A stretch of 64,000 nt of DNA from Flaccisagitta enflata (Eukaryota; Chaetognatha; Sagittoidea; Aphragmophora). The notes beneath the pieces were generated by a model, which was not told the DNA's origin, ran no database searches, and worked only from the letters and a program-made list of their open reading frames with translations. The stretch spans positions 17,050,001 through 17,114,000 of the forward strand of contig OZ231126.1 in the NCBI GenBank assembly GCA_965153355.1. Direction: 5' to 3'. The position numbers and the translations under genes were made by a program. The stretch's first letter is position 1. Each line of letters begins with the position of its first letter. This document shows positions 34,410 to 48,784 of this stretch, piece by piece.

Positions 34410-36165
34410 ATCAATAAAGGAGTGTATCTATGTTTGTTTGAGCAAGCAAATACAAGAAAACATCTTTATGAGCATAGCGGCTCATCTGTGAGGGTGTTTT
34501 TGAGCACTTAAGCTCATTCAGCTCAAGTTTTCTCTTTTTCTTTCAAATGCAATAAATGTATGAATATTGTGAAACATGTTTAAGCAAATAAAAGAAAACA
34601 TGTCAGTAAGCAGGGCTGCCTATCTGTGAAAGTTTTTTTAAGTATTCTTGCTCATTTAGCTTATTCAGCTCAGTCTTTTTTTTTAGTCGCGTGCACGCGA
34701 CTCTACAACCCGCTCCGTCGGTCGGTCCGTCCGTCCGTCTGTCGGTCCGTCCGTCGGTAACACATTTTGGTCATTTTGGTCATTTTGGTCATTTTGGTGA
34801 TTTTGGTCATTTTTGGTCATTTTTGGTCATTTTTGATTATTTTTGGTCATTTTTGGTCATTTTTGATTATTCTTGGTCATTTTTGGTCATTTTTGGTTAT
34901 TCTGATTATTCTGGTCATTTTTGATCATTTTTGATCATTTTTGATCATTTTTGGTCATTTTTTGTCATTTTTGGTCATTTTTGGTCATTTTTGGTCATTT
35001 TGATCATTTAGGTCATTTTTGGTCTTTTTTGGTCATTTTTGGTCATCTTTGGTCATTTTGGTCATTTTGGTCATTTTGGTCATTTTGGTCATTTTTGGTC
35101 ATTTTTGGTCATTTTTGGTGAAAGTCTGCTGGATTAAGTCTTCTGGTTTAAATCTAATGGGTTAAGTCTGCTGGTTAAAGTCTGCTGGTTTAAATCTGCT
35201 GGTTTAAGTTTGCTGGTTTAAGTCTGCTGGTTTAAATCTAATGGTTTAAGTCTGCTGGTCTAATGGTCTAAGTCTGCTGGTTTAAGTCTGCTGGTTAAAA
35301 TGATATTAAAGATAAGTATGGTTTAAGTCTGGTTTCAGTCTGGTTTAAGCCTGGTTAAAGTCTGGTTTAAGTATGGTTTAAGTCTGGTTAAAGTCTGGTT
35401 AAAGTCTGGTTTAAGTCTGGTTTAAGTCTGGTTTAAGTCTGTTTTTAAGTCTGGTTTACGTCTGGTTTAAGTCTGGTTTAAGTCTGGTTTAAGACAGGTT
35501 CATGTCTGATTTATGTCTGTTTTAGGTCTGGGTTAGGTCTGGTTTAGGTCTGGTGTATGTCTGGTTTTTGTCTGGTTTATGTTTGATTTAGGTCTGATTT
35601 AGGTCTGGTTTTGGTCTGGTTTTGGTCTGGTTTTGGTTTGCTTTAATTCAGGTTTGAGTCTGGTTTGAGTCTGGTTTGAGTCTGGTTTGATTCTGGTTTG
35701 AGCCTGGTTTGAGCCTGGTTTGAGCCTGGTTTGAGTCTGGTTTGAGTCTGGATTCAGTCTGGTTTTAGTCTCATTTGAGGCTTAAATCTGGTTTATGTCT
35801 GGTTTATGTCTGGTTTATGTCTGATTTAAGTCTGGTTTCGGTCTGGTTTAATTCTGGTTTGAGTCTGGTTTGGGTCTGTTTTGGGTTGCGTCTAAGTCTG
35901 ATTTTCGATAAAAAGATACAATAAGGAGTCAGGTCAGTTCAGTTATTTTTGTCCTGCACGCGACTTATAGGTGTTGGCCTTGTTCTGATTTTGAATAGGA
36001 AGAATAAATAGATATTTTGATTTAAGCATGCAAATACAAGAAAGCATGTCAGTGAGCATAGCTGGTTGTCTGGTTGAGTGATTTTGAGTATTTTAGCTCA
36101 TCTAGCTCATTTGGCTCAGTCCTGTTTTTCTCTGATTTTCACTGCAATCAATATATATAATTGCT
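34410..36165. repeat. Tandem units split by a C element
   Basis: Three copies of a unit of roughly 130-190 bp (GCAAATACAAGAAAACAT, GTGAGCATAGCGG-like, AGCTCATTTAGC, CAGCTCAGT) lie at about 34430-34548, 34549-34675 and 35985-36165. The C element separates units two and three inside a T run. Confidence 0.55.
34676..35984 (+). mobile_element. C-family element, 1.3 kb, with two minisatellites
   Basis: AGTCGCGTGCACGCGACTCT and a GTCGGTCGGTCC tract are followed by TTTTTGGTCATTTTTGG units (34765-35115) and then GTCTGGTTTAA/GTCTGGTTTGA units (35120-35890). The end is CCTGCACGCGACTTATAGG, TGTTGGCCTTG. It is six times the size of the shortest C copy because of the minisatellites alone. Confidence 0.75.
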
Positions 36166-36433
36166 TTTGATTTGATCTAAGAAATAAAAGATTGCAATGA
36201 CTGAAGACAAAAACTTGATGAAAAGTGACCAACGTTTACGACTTTTTCCTCACGGCGATAGCCGCCATTACTGGTACTTTTCCTAGCTTTTAGGTTTTCC
36301 TTATGTCAGTTTTAATGCTAAAAATTGCTCCTAATATTTCTGAAAGGTTACGATGAAATTTGATAATATCATATAATTTGATTATATAATTTGATGATAT
36401 AATTTAGTCGTTGGAAAGTTTAAAGACTGATTG

Positions 36434-36641
36434 TTTTTAGTTGCGGACACGCAACTCTATAAGAGGCATTGTCTGTCCGTCGGTCCATCCGTCGGTCCGT
36501 CTGTTGGACCGTCTGTTGGTCTGGGTCATTGAGTTGAAAAGTGGATAATTTGTGTTTGAGTATGGGGGTTGGGGTGAGGATGGGGTTGGATGCCCCTGCC
36601 CACTCGTGCGCAACAATATTGTGACCCCGCGTCACTTGTTT
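36434..36641 (+). mobile_element. A'-family element
   Basis: TTTTTAGTTGCGGACACGCA to GTGCGCAACAATATTGTGAC, CCCGCGTCACTTGTT. Complete by comparison with 339-553. Confidence 0.75.
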
Positions 36642-37449
36642 CATCATACATGTGATTCTTGTTTTGTCTCAAGAAATGTAGAATCTGAGACTGCATTTCT
36701 TTCAATCTGTACAGCATAACAAATCCGATTTATTTCCCTCCATTGTTTCGATTGGTCAGGTAGCACCATTTGTCAAACACCTTAAGGCTTACATTTCCTC
36801 AAGATAGTCGTAAAGTTAAAAATCTGTTTTCATGATTAATGTGCTTACAGAGGGGTTCTCTTTTAATTTTCAACTATCAAGCACTGGCGTGACCCAAATT
36901 ACAAAGCGAAAACAAAATCAGGAATGCTTTGATCAAGCAAAGAGGAAAAAATGAAAATTATCAATGTATCAGTGGAGGATTTGAACAATAGACTTAAGGA
37001 GGCTGTCTGCCCCTCCTTAATCACAAACTAATTTTCCCAGGTCAATGTTTCAAGAAATTTATTTCTATTCTCACCTTGCGCATTATCACAGTGCTTATGT
37101 CAGGCGATCTACTCACTAGCCACAGACGCTGACTGCTTCTATGAATTTGTGCTTTAAAACTGAGAGTTAGGGAGACTAAAAAAAAGTTGATGAAAAAAAT
37201 CGTTCATAAGTTGTACCTTTACCCTGTATTTCTCACGATTTTTACTTTAATGAATGGCAAAATAATGGCAATTTTTTAGACACTCGCTAGCTTGACTTGG
37301 GCAACGTAGCAAGCGGAAATTTTTACTGAAGAGAGAGATGACAAGTGGCTAGGGTAGACCTGAAACAAATACCCAAAAAAGTTATTAGCCTTTTTATGGT
37401 TATATTTTACAGATTTCCACCTACACCTACATGTCTTCTCTCTCTTCAG
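36642..37449. other. No recognisable feature
   Basis: AT-rich sequence; no exon, tandem repeat or clear inverted repeat seen. Confidence 0.35.
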
Positions 37450-37872
37450 TAACAAGGCCAACACCTATAAGTCGCGTGCGAGACTTACAGACTAAGAAAT
37501 GACTTAGAATGACTTAGGATGACTTAGAATGATTTAGAATGACTTAGAATGACTTAGAATGACTTAGAATGACTTAAAATGACTTAGAATGACTTAAAAT
37601 GACCAAAAAAGACTCCTAATGACTAATGACCCTAATGACCAAAAATGACTTAAAATGACTTAGAATGACTTTGAATGACTTAAAATGACTCAGAATGACT
37701 CAGAATAACTATTATTGACTTCAAATGACTTAAAATGACATTAGAGTTGACGTTATGTTATAAAAAAGTAAAGTGTGACGGACGGACCGACGGACGGACG
37801 GACCGACGGACGGACGGACCGACGGACGGACCGACAAAGCGGGGTGTAGAGTCGCGTGCACGCGACTAAAAA
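37450..37872 (-). mobile_element. C-family element, complete
   Basis: AACAAGGCCAACACCTATAA, GTCGCGTGCGAGACTTAC, AGAATGACTT units (37497-37740), a GACGGACCGACGG tract, GTCGCGTGCACGCGACTAAA. Both termini are well kept, so this is a young copy. Confidence 0.75.
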
Positions 37873-38496
37873 TTTCAGAGCCCCACATTGCCCCAGTCAG
37901 GCAAGCGAGTGTCTGAAAAATTACCTATATTTGATTTTTTTCAATTTCCTGAAAAGTTCTGTAGGGGTCTCTTACACAGGTATATACATTCTATAAAAGA
38001 AAGAAAATTTTCAGGGCAACTTCATTTTGAAGCAACGATAGCCTTAAGATTTTTCCAATGGTAAGCGTGATTGCGATTTAGTAATAGTTTGACGCACTGG
38101 TTGTAGGCAGGTGTGCCGTTCGATAATATATCCACAGTGGAGGTTGGGTATCAACCAAGTCCCACACCGACCATACAATTTAGCGCAGGAGATTTTCAGT
38201 TTTGATCACTCGCTCTCGATAAAAAAAAACTCCTTTTCTGAAGTCGTTTTGAAATTGTGTTAATCAAGCGAACGATAAAGGACGAAGCTTGAAGGTCATT
38301 TGGACAAATACTGTGAGATGAGAGTCGACATTTGCCACTGCTCATATTATTATGCTAATTCAGCCCTCAAAGCCAATGCATGAAATCCCTTTAGGTTATG
38401 AAATGATCCACAACTCGAACACCACACTCTTGCAAACGCTAGCCAACGCACGTCAATAAGAATGGAGGCTATTTTAACCAGCGCGGTTTAGCCCCT
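37873..38496. other. No recognisable feature
   Basis: Mixed-composition sequence without a supported exon or element. Confidence 0.35.
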
Positions 38497-38640
38497 CTTT
38501 TTAGTCGCGGACAAGCGACTCTACACCTTGCCGCGTCGGTCGGTCGGTCCGTCGGTAACATTTTTGAATTGCGAGCGGTTTTCGCATAACGGCTCCTGCC
38601 CAACCGTCCGCGACTGGATTACCGTGTATCCGGCCTTGTT
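38497..38640 (+). mobile_element. B-family element, complete
   Basis: TTTTTAGTCGCGGACAAGCG, a GTCGGTCGGTCC tract, AATTGCGAGCGGTTTTCGC, CCCAACCGTCCGCGACTGG and GTATCCGGCCTTGTT. At 144 bp it is a compact full-length copy. Confidence 0.7.
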
Positions 38641-38841
38641 CCCATCAAAATACTGATACTTTTTTCAAATATAAGAGAACTAAAACAATTATGACGGGTA
38701 TCCCGCGGAAACTATAAAGCCAAGAGAAAATCAATTTTGAAGCCCTTCCACTTTTTTATTTTTCTTTTAATTTAAAAATCGAAGATTGTTATAACTTTAA
38801 ATTGTACGGATTGTCAGAGGTAGCACTAACTCAAAGCTCTT

Positions 38842-38957
38842 GCAGCGGTCTCATTATGGACTGATGGGTCGGTTGGTTGATCAGCTGGTCGGTCGGTAAC
38901 GCATTCGTTCGGCGATCCACAAGGCACACCGCGCACGTACCTACGAGGCCTTGTTTT
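38842..38957 (+). mobile_element. E-family 3' portion
   Basis: GGTCGGTCGGTAACGCATTC, GGCGATCCACAAGGC, CGAGGCCTTGTTTTTTT. The 5' end is not clear. Confidence 0.55.
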
Positions 38958-39747
38958 TTTTTCCTGCTTCGGTAAAAAGGCCTAATCATCATTTTGTGTC
39001 TGGTATTCTGTCTCAGTCTCTTTCTGTGTGTCACAAAGTCTGTCTGCCATAACGAACGGTTGAAATCCCTCGTTTCGTTTGGTTGTCCAATGTTCTTACA
39101 AACAATTTGTGATTTTTCTATTTCCATCTCGGTGAAAGAACCGTATTTTTTGGATTACTTTCTATTTTCTCTTTTTTTCTCTTTAGTGAATTTAAGCGAC
39201 TTAAGTTCACATACAAAAGTAAAATGTGAGGTCTACAGATTTCACCGATCATTTTTTATGTATATATCGCAAGTAATATGGGTTTTTGGGTCAGCAGTTG
39301 TTTGAATACTATTCAAAGGTACTAAGAAAACCATAAGATGCTTTCATAAGGAAACTATTATATTGTATGTCAGTGCACAACGTGATTTAGCTGCCTTCTA
39401 ACCTGCGTAGGCTACGTGCGTAGTTAAATGAACTTAGTAACCACAACGCAATCCTCCCTATTTCCTCCATACTGATAATGGGTCAGGGATCATTGTCTCA
39501 AGGGTCAGGGATCTTACAAATAGTTTTCATTGGATCCCATTCATTAAACTTTATTCCCTTGTAAAGTAAATTTTCAAGAAAACCGTCCAAATCGGATCCG
39601 GAACCGGAACCGGGATCCGAGAGTACCGAGGCTTTTTTACGAGGTAGAAGTAAGCGCGGTTTTTCTCTCAATGGTGACGATTCACTATGGAGCGGTAAAG
39701 ACTTATGGCGTATCGATTTAGCTAAAAAAAACATAAAAAAAAGGGGG
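38958..39747. other. No gene recognised
   Basis: Open frame 38994-39305 is hydrophobic but has no recognisable family. GGATCCGGAACCGGAACCGG (39594-39613) is similar to a motif near 40365. Confidence 0.3.
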
Positions 39748-39959
<212 letters not shown>

Positions 39960-40164
39960 GAGAGACAGAGAAAGTGAGAGAGACAGAGTGTATGTAGGCT
40001 GATGAGCCCCATGATTTAGTGCATTATTTTTGCTCATCATTAATTAAACTGAACAAGAGAAAAAAATACATTCTCTCCTTGTGTTTTTTTTTTTTCTTTT
40101 TCTCTCTCCATCATATTATCCTAGCATTACACTGAGTGTCATATACTGAATCACATTTTCTCTG

Positions 40165-40330
40165 AAAACAAGGCCGGATACACGGCAGGACAGTCGCGGA
40201 CGGTTTGGCAGGGGCGGTAATGCAAGAAACCGCTCGCAATTTAAAAAGGTTACAGGACCGACGGACCGACGGACCTACCGACCTACCGACCGACATGGCA
40301 AGGTGTAGAGTCGCGTGTCCGCGACTAAAA
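40165..40330 (-). mobile_element. B-family element, complete
   Basis: AACAAGGCCGGATACACGGC, CAGTCGCGGACGG, AACCGCTCGCAATTTAAAA, ACCGACGGACC tract, GAGTCGCGTGTCCGCGACTA. Confidence 0.7.
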
Positions 40331-40954
40331 ACTGAGCTTACTTTGATTAACTAGATAGAGAACTGGATCCGGTTCCAAACCTGGAACAGGATCCCAAAAT
40401 TATTCTTTCAGGTTCCTAAGAAAGAAATAAAAGGAAGAAACTGGAACCGCTCAAAGTAATAAAAATGTCCCGGTTCCAATACAAATGGATCCATGTTCCG
40501 TTAATGACAGCCTAAATGTGTTGTGGTAACTTTACCATGCCCCTACCTTTCCTTTGTCAGCATTTACCTTACCCTCCCCCATACCTTGCGCGTAAGTTGA
40601 TCAACTGCATTTACCTTACGTGTTCTTTAAACTTACTTACGTTCTACCTTTAGGGGACTCTTCTCTGTATGGCAAATTTTCATGGCAAATTTTCATTACG
40701 GAAAAGTTTCTGATCAAACGCTGAGGACATATGTCATGAACGTTCAACTATGTGATAGCGAGTGTTCATCAAGCGGCGAGAGTTCACCCTGATTCCCCAT
40801 TAGTGTAGGTTTTTGTCTGTCTTTTGACTGTCTCTTTGTCAATCTGTATCTTGTCTGTCCTCATATTTGATTGTCTTTAACTGTCTCCAAATCACTGTAT
40901 CTGTCATTTTGTCTTCATCTGTCTCCAGGTCTGATTAAATCTGTATCCGTTTCC

Positions 40955-40959
<5 letters not shown>

Positions 40960-41032
<73 letters not shown>

Positions 41033-41195
41033 CGAGACGGACAGAGACAGACAGTCTGACAGAGATAAACTGACAGACATCGAGACCGAGACAGATGGAC
41101 AGAGACAGTTGGACTGAGACAGACGGACAGTCAGACAGACAGACAGAGACAGACAGACGGAGAGAGACAGACGGAAAGACAGACGGACAGACAGA
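40960..41195. repeat. (GA)n and GACAGACGGACAGA repeat
   Basis: (GA)n at 40960-41030 followed by irregular GACAGACAGACGGA units to 41195. Confidence 0.9.
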
Positions 41196-41892
41196 GACTT
41201 ACGCAATGGCATAGTTAAACGTTAATAATGACGCGATTTCACCCATCTGAATTGAAAGACGCGATCTCACCCATCTGAATTGAAAACTTGCCCAGCAAAG
41301 AAATTTTGTGTACAGAGAAAAACTGCTGAAAGAATTTTTCCTTTCAACCGCACTTGTTACGCACGTCCCGAAAGTAAATGATCTAAGTTTTGCTTACCTT
41401 ACCCTATCACTTTTTTACGGTGTAAATAACTAACGCGGGCGGTAACAAACGCGCTTCGAACCGTAAGACACTAACTCAGACGCCCGTAGGATTCATTTTT
41501 CTACGCGCCCCCTTCCATTAATTAGTGGGTTGAGTTTCATATAGGAAATCACGTCGTGCAGTGTGTCTGTCTCTAAGCACTTCACCCAGAGAAACGATAA
41601 AAGACGAGCATTCCTCTAGCTTTCCTTGAGACATAGTGCTTCACCTTTGATTACGATTCTTGTTTCATGATGAGCAAACATCTTGCTTTACAGCCACAGG
41701 TGAGCCCAGAGTTTTCTACAAGCCTAAGAAACTAAATCTATAAAAAATATTTTCATCAACAGCTAAATCGATTTGGGTTTGATTATGGTAAACTCACAAA
41801 ATAGAGCTGGCTAGAATACGACCAAATCACTGATATGCTCTCATTCTCTTTATCAATTTCTCTGTCGGTGTCTCCTTGTCTTTGTTTCTCCG

Positions 41893-41896
<4 letters not shown>
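41196..41896. other. No recognisable feature
   Basis: A direct duplication of GCGATTTCACCCATCTGAAT (41233 and 41263) is the only structure noted. Confidence 0.35.
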
Positions 41897-41974
<78 letters not shown>

Positions 41975-42093
41975 CCTTCTTTACAATTTCGCTGATTTTC
42001 CTCCATTTCCCTTTTCTCGGCAAATACGAACGCGCGCGATTTTTTTTTTCTTTCTTTCTTGTTTCATCCTCGCGTCGGGACTTCACTCTGGAG

Positions 42094-42175
<82 letters not shown>
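41897..42175. repeat. (CT)n and (GA)n facing each other
   Basis: (CT)n at 41897-41970 and (GA)n at 42092-42173 are complementary on the same strand, with about 120 bases between, so the strand could fold into a 70-bp stem. Confidence 0.9.
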
Positions 42176-42177
<2 letters not shown>

Positions 42178-42654
42178 GTTCGGCGCGCGTGATGAAACAA
42201 AAAAACGCGCCTTTCCAGGAATCTTTCTTTTTCCGCTTTCACCACGTTTGATTTCCTGCGAGATTTACATTGAAAAAAAAACCTATTGATTTCAATACAA
42301 ACATAACAACAAAGATTTAAAAAAGATATAATCAGACACATATGAATTTATCTGACCGCCTACTGACAAGGTTGTGACTTCCTCAGCCCTAACTGTACAG
42401 GGAAAAAGTCGTAAATGCGGGGTTTTACAACTGTTTGTGATTGTGTTGTGTCTATTGGAATGCTTCTCTGTGCATCTTCGTTTCTCTCTCTGCATGACCT
42501 TTTCTCTGTCTCAGTCTATTTGCCCCATTGTATTGTGCTACACTTCTTTGTGAAGAAATGTGCATTGACATCTTAGAAGATAAACCGCATATCTGCTAGG
42601 AAATGCACAAATAGTTCATATTCTAAATGATATGATGTCCCGTCAATATTGGAC
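42176..42654. other. No recognisable feature
   Basis: No exon, element or array recognised. Confidence 0.35.
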
Positions 42655-42750
42655 TAAGTTCCCGTCCTCGCATCTCTATGAGAGGGTGTCTCCGTCCGTT
42701 GGTATATCTGTTGGAGTATGCATCTTTTGGACTTCTCTTGGCCTTGTTAT
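42655..42750 (+). mobile_element. D/E-type remnant
   Basis: TCGCATCTCTATGAGAGGGT, CTCCGTCCGTTGG and CTTGGCCTTGTTATC keep the 5'-to-3' order in under 100 bp. Confidence 0.4.
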
Positions 42751-42978
42751 CTCTCTCTTCCCTTTTCATCCATTTTCATGTCCCTTTTCCCAAACCTTTA
42801 AATCACCCTCCCCCACAGGATCGGGGGAGTTAGATACATGCCTACCATGACAAAATAAAACAGATCTGTAATTGCACTAACACATAATATAGGGCAATGT
42901 TGTTTCAATTGTCATAACCTGAAGATTGGAAGGCCTGATATATGATAAGGATTATACTTATCAAAAAGTTGTTTCCTC

Positions 42979-43511
42979 TTTTTAGTCGCGTGAACGCGAC
43001 TCAAGAAGCCGCTATGTCGGTCGGTCGGTCTGTTGGTCGGTCGGTCTGTTGGTCGGTCCGTCACATTTTTGAAATATTGGCTTTTTAGTCGTTTTAAAAG
43101 TTATTAAAGGTTATTAAAGGTAATTATAGGTAATTTTTGGTAATTATAGGTAATTTTAGGTAATTATAGGTAAATATAGGTATTCTAGTAATTTGTATCA
43201 TATAAGTCAGAAAAGATGTCTTGGACTATAAATTGAGGTAATATTAGGAAACATAGGCAATAATGGGTAATTATTTGTGATTATAGATAATTATTGGTAA
43301 TTTGATGTAATTGTAGGTAATTATAGGTATTTACAGGTAGTTGTAGGTAACTATGGGTAATTATAGGAAGATATAGGTACTTACAGTTATCTTCATTATC
43401 TTTATTACCTTAATTACCTTAGTAACCTTTATTACCTTAATTACCTTAGTAACCTTTATTACCTTTATTACCCTTATTACCACGCGACTAAGGTTTGTTG
43501 ACCTTGTTTTT
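42979..43511 (+). mobile_element. C-family element with TAGGTAATTA minisatellite
   Basis: AGTCGCGTGAACGCGACTCA, GTCGGTCGGTCGGTC tract, TAGGTAATTATAGGTAATTT units (43100-43480, inverted towards the end as ATTACCTTAATTACC), CCACGCGACTAAGG, TTGACCTTG, T run. Its minisatellite differs from that of 34676-35984. Confidence 0.7.

Positions 43512-45279
<1,768 letters not shown>

Positions 45280-45361
<82 letters not shown>
45280..45361. repeat. (CT)n microsatellite before GPCR exon 1
   Basis: About 80 bases of pure CT end some 30 bases before the acceptor-like site at 45391. On the plus strand it extends the pyrimidine tract upstream of that site. Confidence 0.97.
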
Positions 45362-45364
<3 letters not shown>

Positions 45365-45392
45365 TTCATCGCATTTTTTTTACCTCACACAG

Positions 45393-45776
45393 TCTTAAGA
45401 CGTTGACGAAAGATGGCCGAGGCGAGCGCGATGGTTGATACGGGTCATGCACCACCACCGCTATCATCACTGTCGCCACCCCTTTCGTCGTTATTACTGT
45501 CACCGTCCTTTTCGACAAAATCGCTGTCACCGTCATCATCGTCACCGTCATCATCACTGTCGCCACTCCTGATATCGCCCTCGTCGCCTCTGCTTTCGTC
45601 GGATGGTGATTACTTACCGGAAGTGGCATTCGAGTTTGAGGCAGAGAACGGTTCCATCTCGGCGATTTGTCTCGGCGGAATTCCCGCGTTGGTCAATGCC
45701 ACTCTCAACGATTCTTCTGGCAACTCATTTATTATGAACAACAATAACTGTTCTTCTATCAATAACAATCTTACGG
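45393..45776 (+). CDS. GPCR exon 1: extracellular N-terminus
   Basis: Coding begins at ATG 45413 in a strong context (AAAGATGG) and runs 121 codons plus one base to donor GTCAGTAAA at 45777. A likely acceptor (TTTTTTTTACCTCACACAG) ends at 45392, so an untranslated exon may lie upstream. Residues 17-63 are Ser/Pro/Leu-rich low complexity. Residues 79-121 hold five N-glycosylation sequons (N79, N95, N99, N112, N119), as expected for the outside tail of a peptide GPCR. No signal peptide is seen, which is usual for class A. The N-tail of about 130 residues is longer than in vertebrate TRH receptors. The G at 45776 completes a Gly codon with the first two bases of the next exon. Confidence 0.75.
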
Positions 45777-46197
45777 GTCAGTAAATATGTAAGCCGCGTT
45801 CGACGTGACCCTACAAGTCACAATGTCCGCTCGTTGGTTCGTTGGTTGGCCCTGTCACAAAAAAATACAAAAGGTCGTCTTTAAGTGATGTTTTTTATTT
45901 ATTTATTCATTTTTTTTTTTTTTTTGAGGGGGGAGGAGGGAGGTCTCAGCATATGAAAACAGGCGAGTAGGCAAGGACTGGGGCTAAAGCGATGATATGT
46001 AGTATGTAAATGACTCTCATTTCACAAATTCAAGCAAGGTCGAATCACGTTCTGAACGAACACGCCAGTAATGAAACGTCGCCTAAAACATATTATGAAA
46101 AAGAGATAAGTGGTGCGTTCTAACATGAAAAGGTTTACACATCTCCCGAGTATAAAGGCTCCAGAAATTTCTAGGCTTAAAGGTCCAGGCTAGCACA

Positions 46198-46290
46198 GAC
46201 ACTCAAACAAACAAACAAACAAACAAACAAACAAACAAACAAACAAACAAACAAACAAACAAACAAACAATCAAACAAACAAACAAACAT
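46198..46290. repeat. (CAAA)n microsatellite
   Basis: About 22 units with single changes near the right end. Confidence 0.95.
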
Positions 46291-46469
46291 ACAAACACGA
46301 TCAGAGTCGTTGTTAAAGAAAGTGGCAGACGAGCATGAGATTCATTCTACCAGGCTTATCTTGAAATTCGCTCTGTACTCTCTTTTGTTGGATTCGCACA
46401 TTAAAAGTGGCATTAACTTTTATTAGAAGCGTGTGGCTTACATAGATAAACTTGGGCTGTCGTTATGAA

Positions 46470-47067
46470 TACTATCTTGCTAAAAAAAATCTTCCGGCAC
46501 GTTTACATGTATATCTCAGTTTAGAATCAACCGATCATGAAAAAATTGGTGAGATAATTGAAGCCCTTCAAATTTGCGGAAGATCTACGCAAACCGCATC
46601 CCTCTAGCTCAGTGCGTTTAAAAGTTATTCAACTTTGATTGAATTACTTCAATTTCGCTTGTGCCATTTCTACACAAATCTTAAATGAGATCTCTTCACT
46701 GTTTTTCAAATTTCTTCTAAACGCATCGAGCTAGACAGATGCGGTTTTCACAGACAGCTTGCAAATTTGAAGGGCTTCATTTTAGTCACCGATTTTTTTA
46801 TGATTTGATGTATCTTTTGGTAGCTATGAGTATAAATATAGCAAAAAAAAGAGATAAAAAAAATTGTGAGAAAGATCTGGAGACCCATCACTCCAGAATT
46901 ACATCTTGAAGCTCTACAAATCACTTCCCCAATGAATGGTGGCCCTGATTTAGTCAAAAGGAGCTCAAACTAATTATTCATGGATATTTTAACTGATTTA
47001 TAGCTGTTTTTATGCCAATGAATATGATTTTATTACAAGGCGGAAGATTTTTTTTAGCAAGATAGTA
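46470..47067. mobile_element. TA fold-back element, TACTATCTTGC family
   Basis: TACTATCTTGCTAAAAAAAA and CTTCCG at the left are inverted at the right, with TA at both borders. Further inward GAAGCCCTTCAAATTTGC and its complement also pair. Its ends match those of the Tc1-like relic at 27454-28055, so it is probably a non-autonomous derivative of that family. Confidence 0.7.
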
Positions 47068-47082
47068 CAGAAGAAGAGTTTA

Positions 47083-47515
47083 TACAAAGTGTGAACCCCT
47101 CTAAAAATGTAGCACCCCCTTACATATAAAACCACAATAAAAGATAGTTAGTATTAAGTTGCAAATTATATTGAGGATTTCTTACACAAGTAGCGCCACT
47201 AAAGCGATTTGGCACTTCCAACACTAGTCTGAAATCATGGTATGAAATCCCTCATTTGATTAATGTCTCAAAAAAAAAAAAAAAATTTTAACACGTTTTT
47301 AAACTTTATCTTAAGTTGTGACTTTACACCTTGCTATATCATTTCATCTGTCTCAAATTTTTAAATTATGTGCTTTTATTATTATTGCCCCTGCCCAACC
47401 GTCCGCAACTGTCTTGCTGAGTATCCAGCCTTATTCTATTCAAAAAGTCTTTGTAGTAAAATTAATTAAAAATATAGGTGGGGGTGCTACAGTTTTCAGG
47501 GGTTCACACCTTGTA
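47083..47515. mobile_element. TA element with CAARGTGTGAACCCCT ends
   Basis: Arms of about 40 bp (47083-47122 and 47475-47515) are inverted, both passing GTGTGAACCCCT and GTAGCACCCCC. It contains a decayed B copy. Confidence 0.6.
47311..47437 (+). mobile_element. Decayed B-family element
   Basis: AGTTGTGACTTTACACCTTG, CCCCTGCCCAACCGTCCGC, AACTGTCTTGCTGAGTATCC and AGCCTTATT. The CpG-rich stem has lost most CpGs. Confidence 0.5.
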
Positions 47516-47548
47516 TTTAGCTTTTCTCTGTATTTTCACCCTCGCCAC

Positions 47549-47549
<1 letters not shown>

Positions 47550-47630
<81 letters not shown>

Positions 47631-47645
47631 ATGATGATGATGTTG
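47550..47645. repeat. (GAT)n microsatellite
   Basis: About 28 GAT units with one ATT interruption near the end. Confidence 0.97.
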
Positions 47646-47691
47646 ATGAAACATTGATGAATAATTGATTATGATGACGCAGCTGAAAAAC

Positions 47692-47817
47692 TACTTGGGC
47701 AGGGGCAGTGGTGTAAAATTTGCCTTTTAACGCCGAAAAAGCTATGCATTACCTTGTGAGCGACCGATGGACCGATAGGCCAACACAGGAATCATAAAGC
47801 CGCGTACACGCGACCAA
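47692..47817 (-). mobile_element. C/B-type fragment
   Basis: CTTGGGCAGGGGCAGTGG, GACCGATGGACCGATAGG and GCCGCGTACACGCGACC in minus orientation; the 3' hairpin is missing. Confidence 0.4.
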
Positions 47818-47943
47818 AAGAAACGCGACTAAAGTCGTGGGCGCAAACGATAATAAACGCCAGGAAGCCTTAAAAATCATGGTACAATTTGAAAGGCATC
47901 AAGCAATAAAGACGGCCACTTCTCACGTGCAGATGTAGAGAAT

Positions 47944-48104
<161 letters not shown>

Positions 48105-48670
48105 AAATTAAAAGTCTTAATTTCATTTGACAAACTTGATATTTGAAATATAAGTTGTTCACTTGATGCTTTTGTCCCTGAGTTTTTTGGTTGCTATGGA
48201 AACCAAAATTATTTTTTTGAACATTTATAACAACTAGAATATCAATATTTTGACAAATATTTTCAGGGAACATTGCTCAGTATTAAATTCGCTACAACTT
48301 TCCCACAGTATGTCCTGTAAGAATATTGCTCGTTTAGCCGTTGCTAGGGAGCATCATTTGGTGGTTGCTAGGTGTGATGCCCTTTAGCAACGGCCAAACA
48401 AGCAATATTCCTACAGAACATACTGTGGGAAAGTTGTAGCAAATGTAATTTTGAGCAATGTTCCCTGACAATATTTCTCAAAATATTGATATTTTAGTGG
48501 TTATAAATGTTTGAAAAAATGATTTTGGTTTCCATAGCAACCAAAAAACTCAGGGACAAAAGCATCGAGTGAACAACTTATATTTCAAATATCAAGTTTG
48601 TCAAATGAAATTAAGACACTGAAATACCTTCCTCCAGTTTAGGCTGTTATTCCACGAACCCCACTGTACG
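48105..48670. mobile_element. S palindrome, arms of about 250 bp
   Basis: The left arm (CTTAATTTCATTTGACAAAC, CCCTGAGTTTTTTGGTTGC, TAGCCGTTGCTAGGGAGC) reads back on the right arm with few mismatches. The loop is about 20 bases near 48365. The right end TTCCACGAACCCCACTGTA resembles pogo-type termini; the left terminus is replaced by the (GA)n run. Confidence 0.75.
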
Positions 48671-48784
48671 TAGACACTGTCTATAAGACAGAGACAGAGC
48701 GAAAGACAAAGAGAGAAAAATAGCGGCCCAAAGGCAGGGCAGTGGACCCGAACACAGTAGATATCAATTATTCAAATTAAGATA

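Noticed and set aside
34676-35984. Tandem arrays that at first sight resemble a CRISPR array
   Set aside because: Units are contiguous, diverged minisatellites without unique spacers, inside a eukaryotic mobile element.
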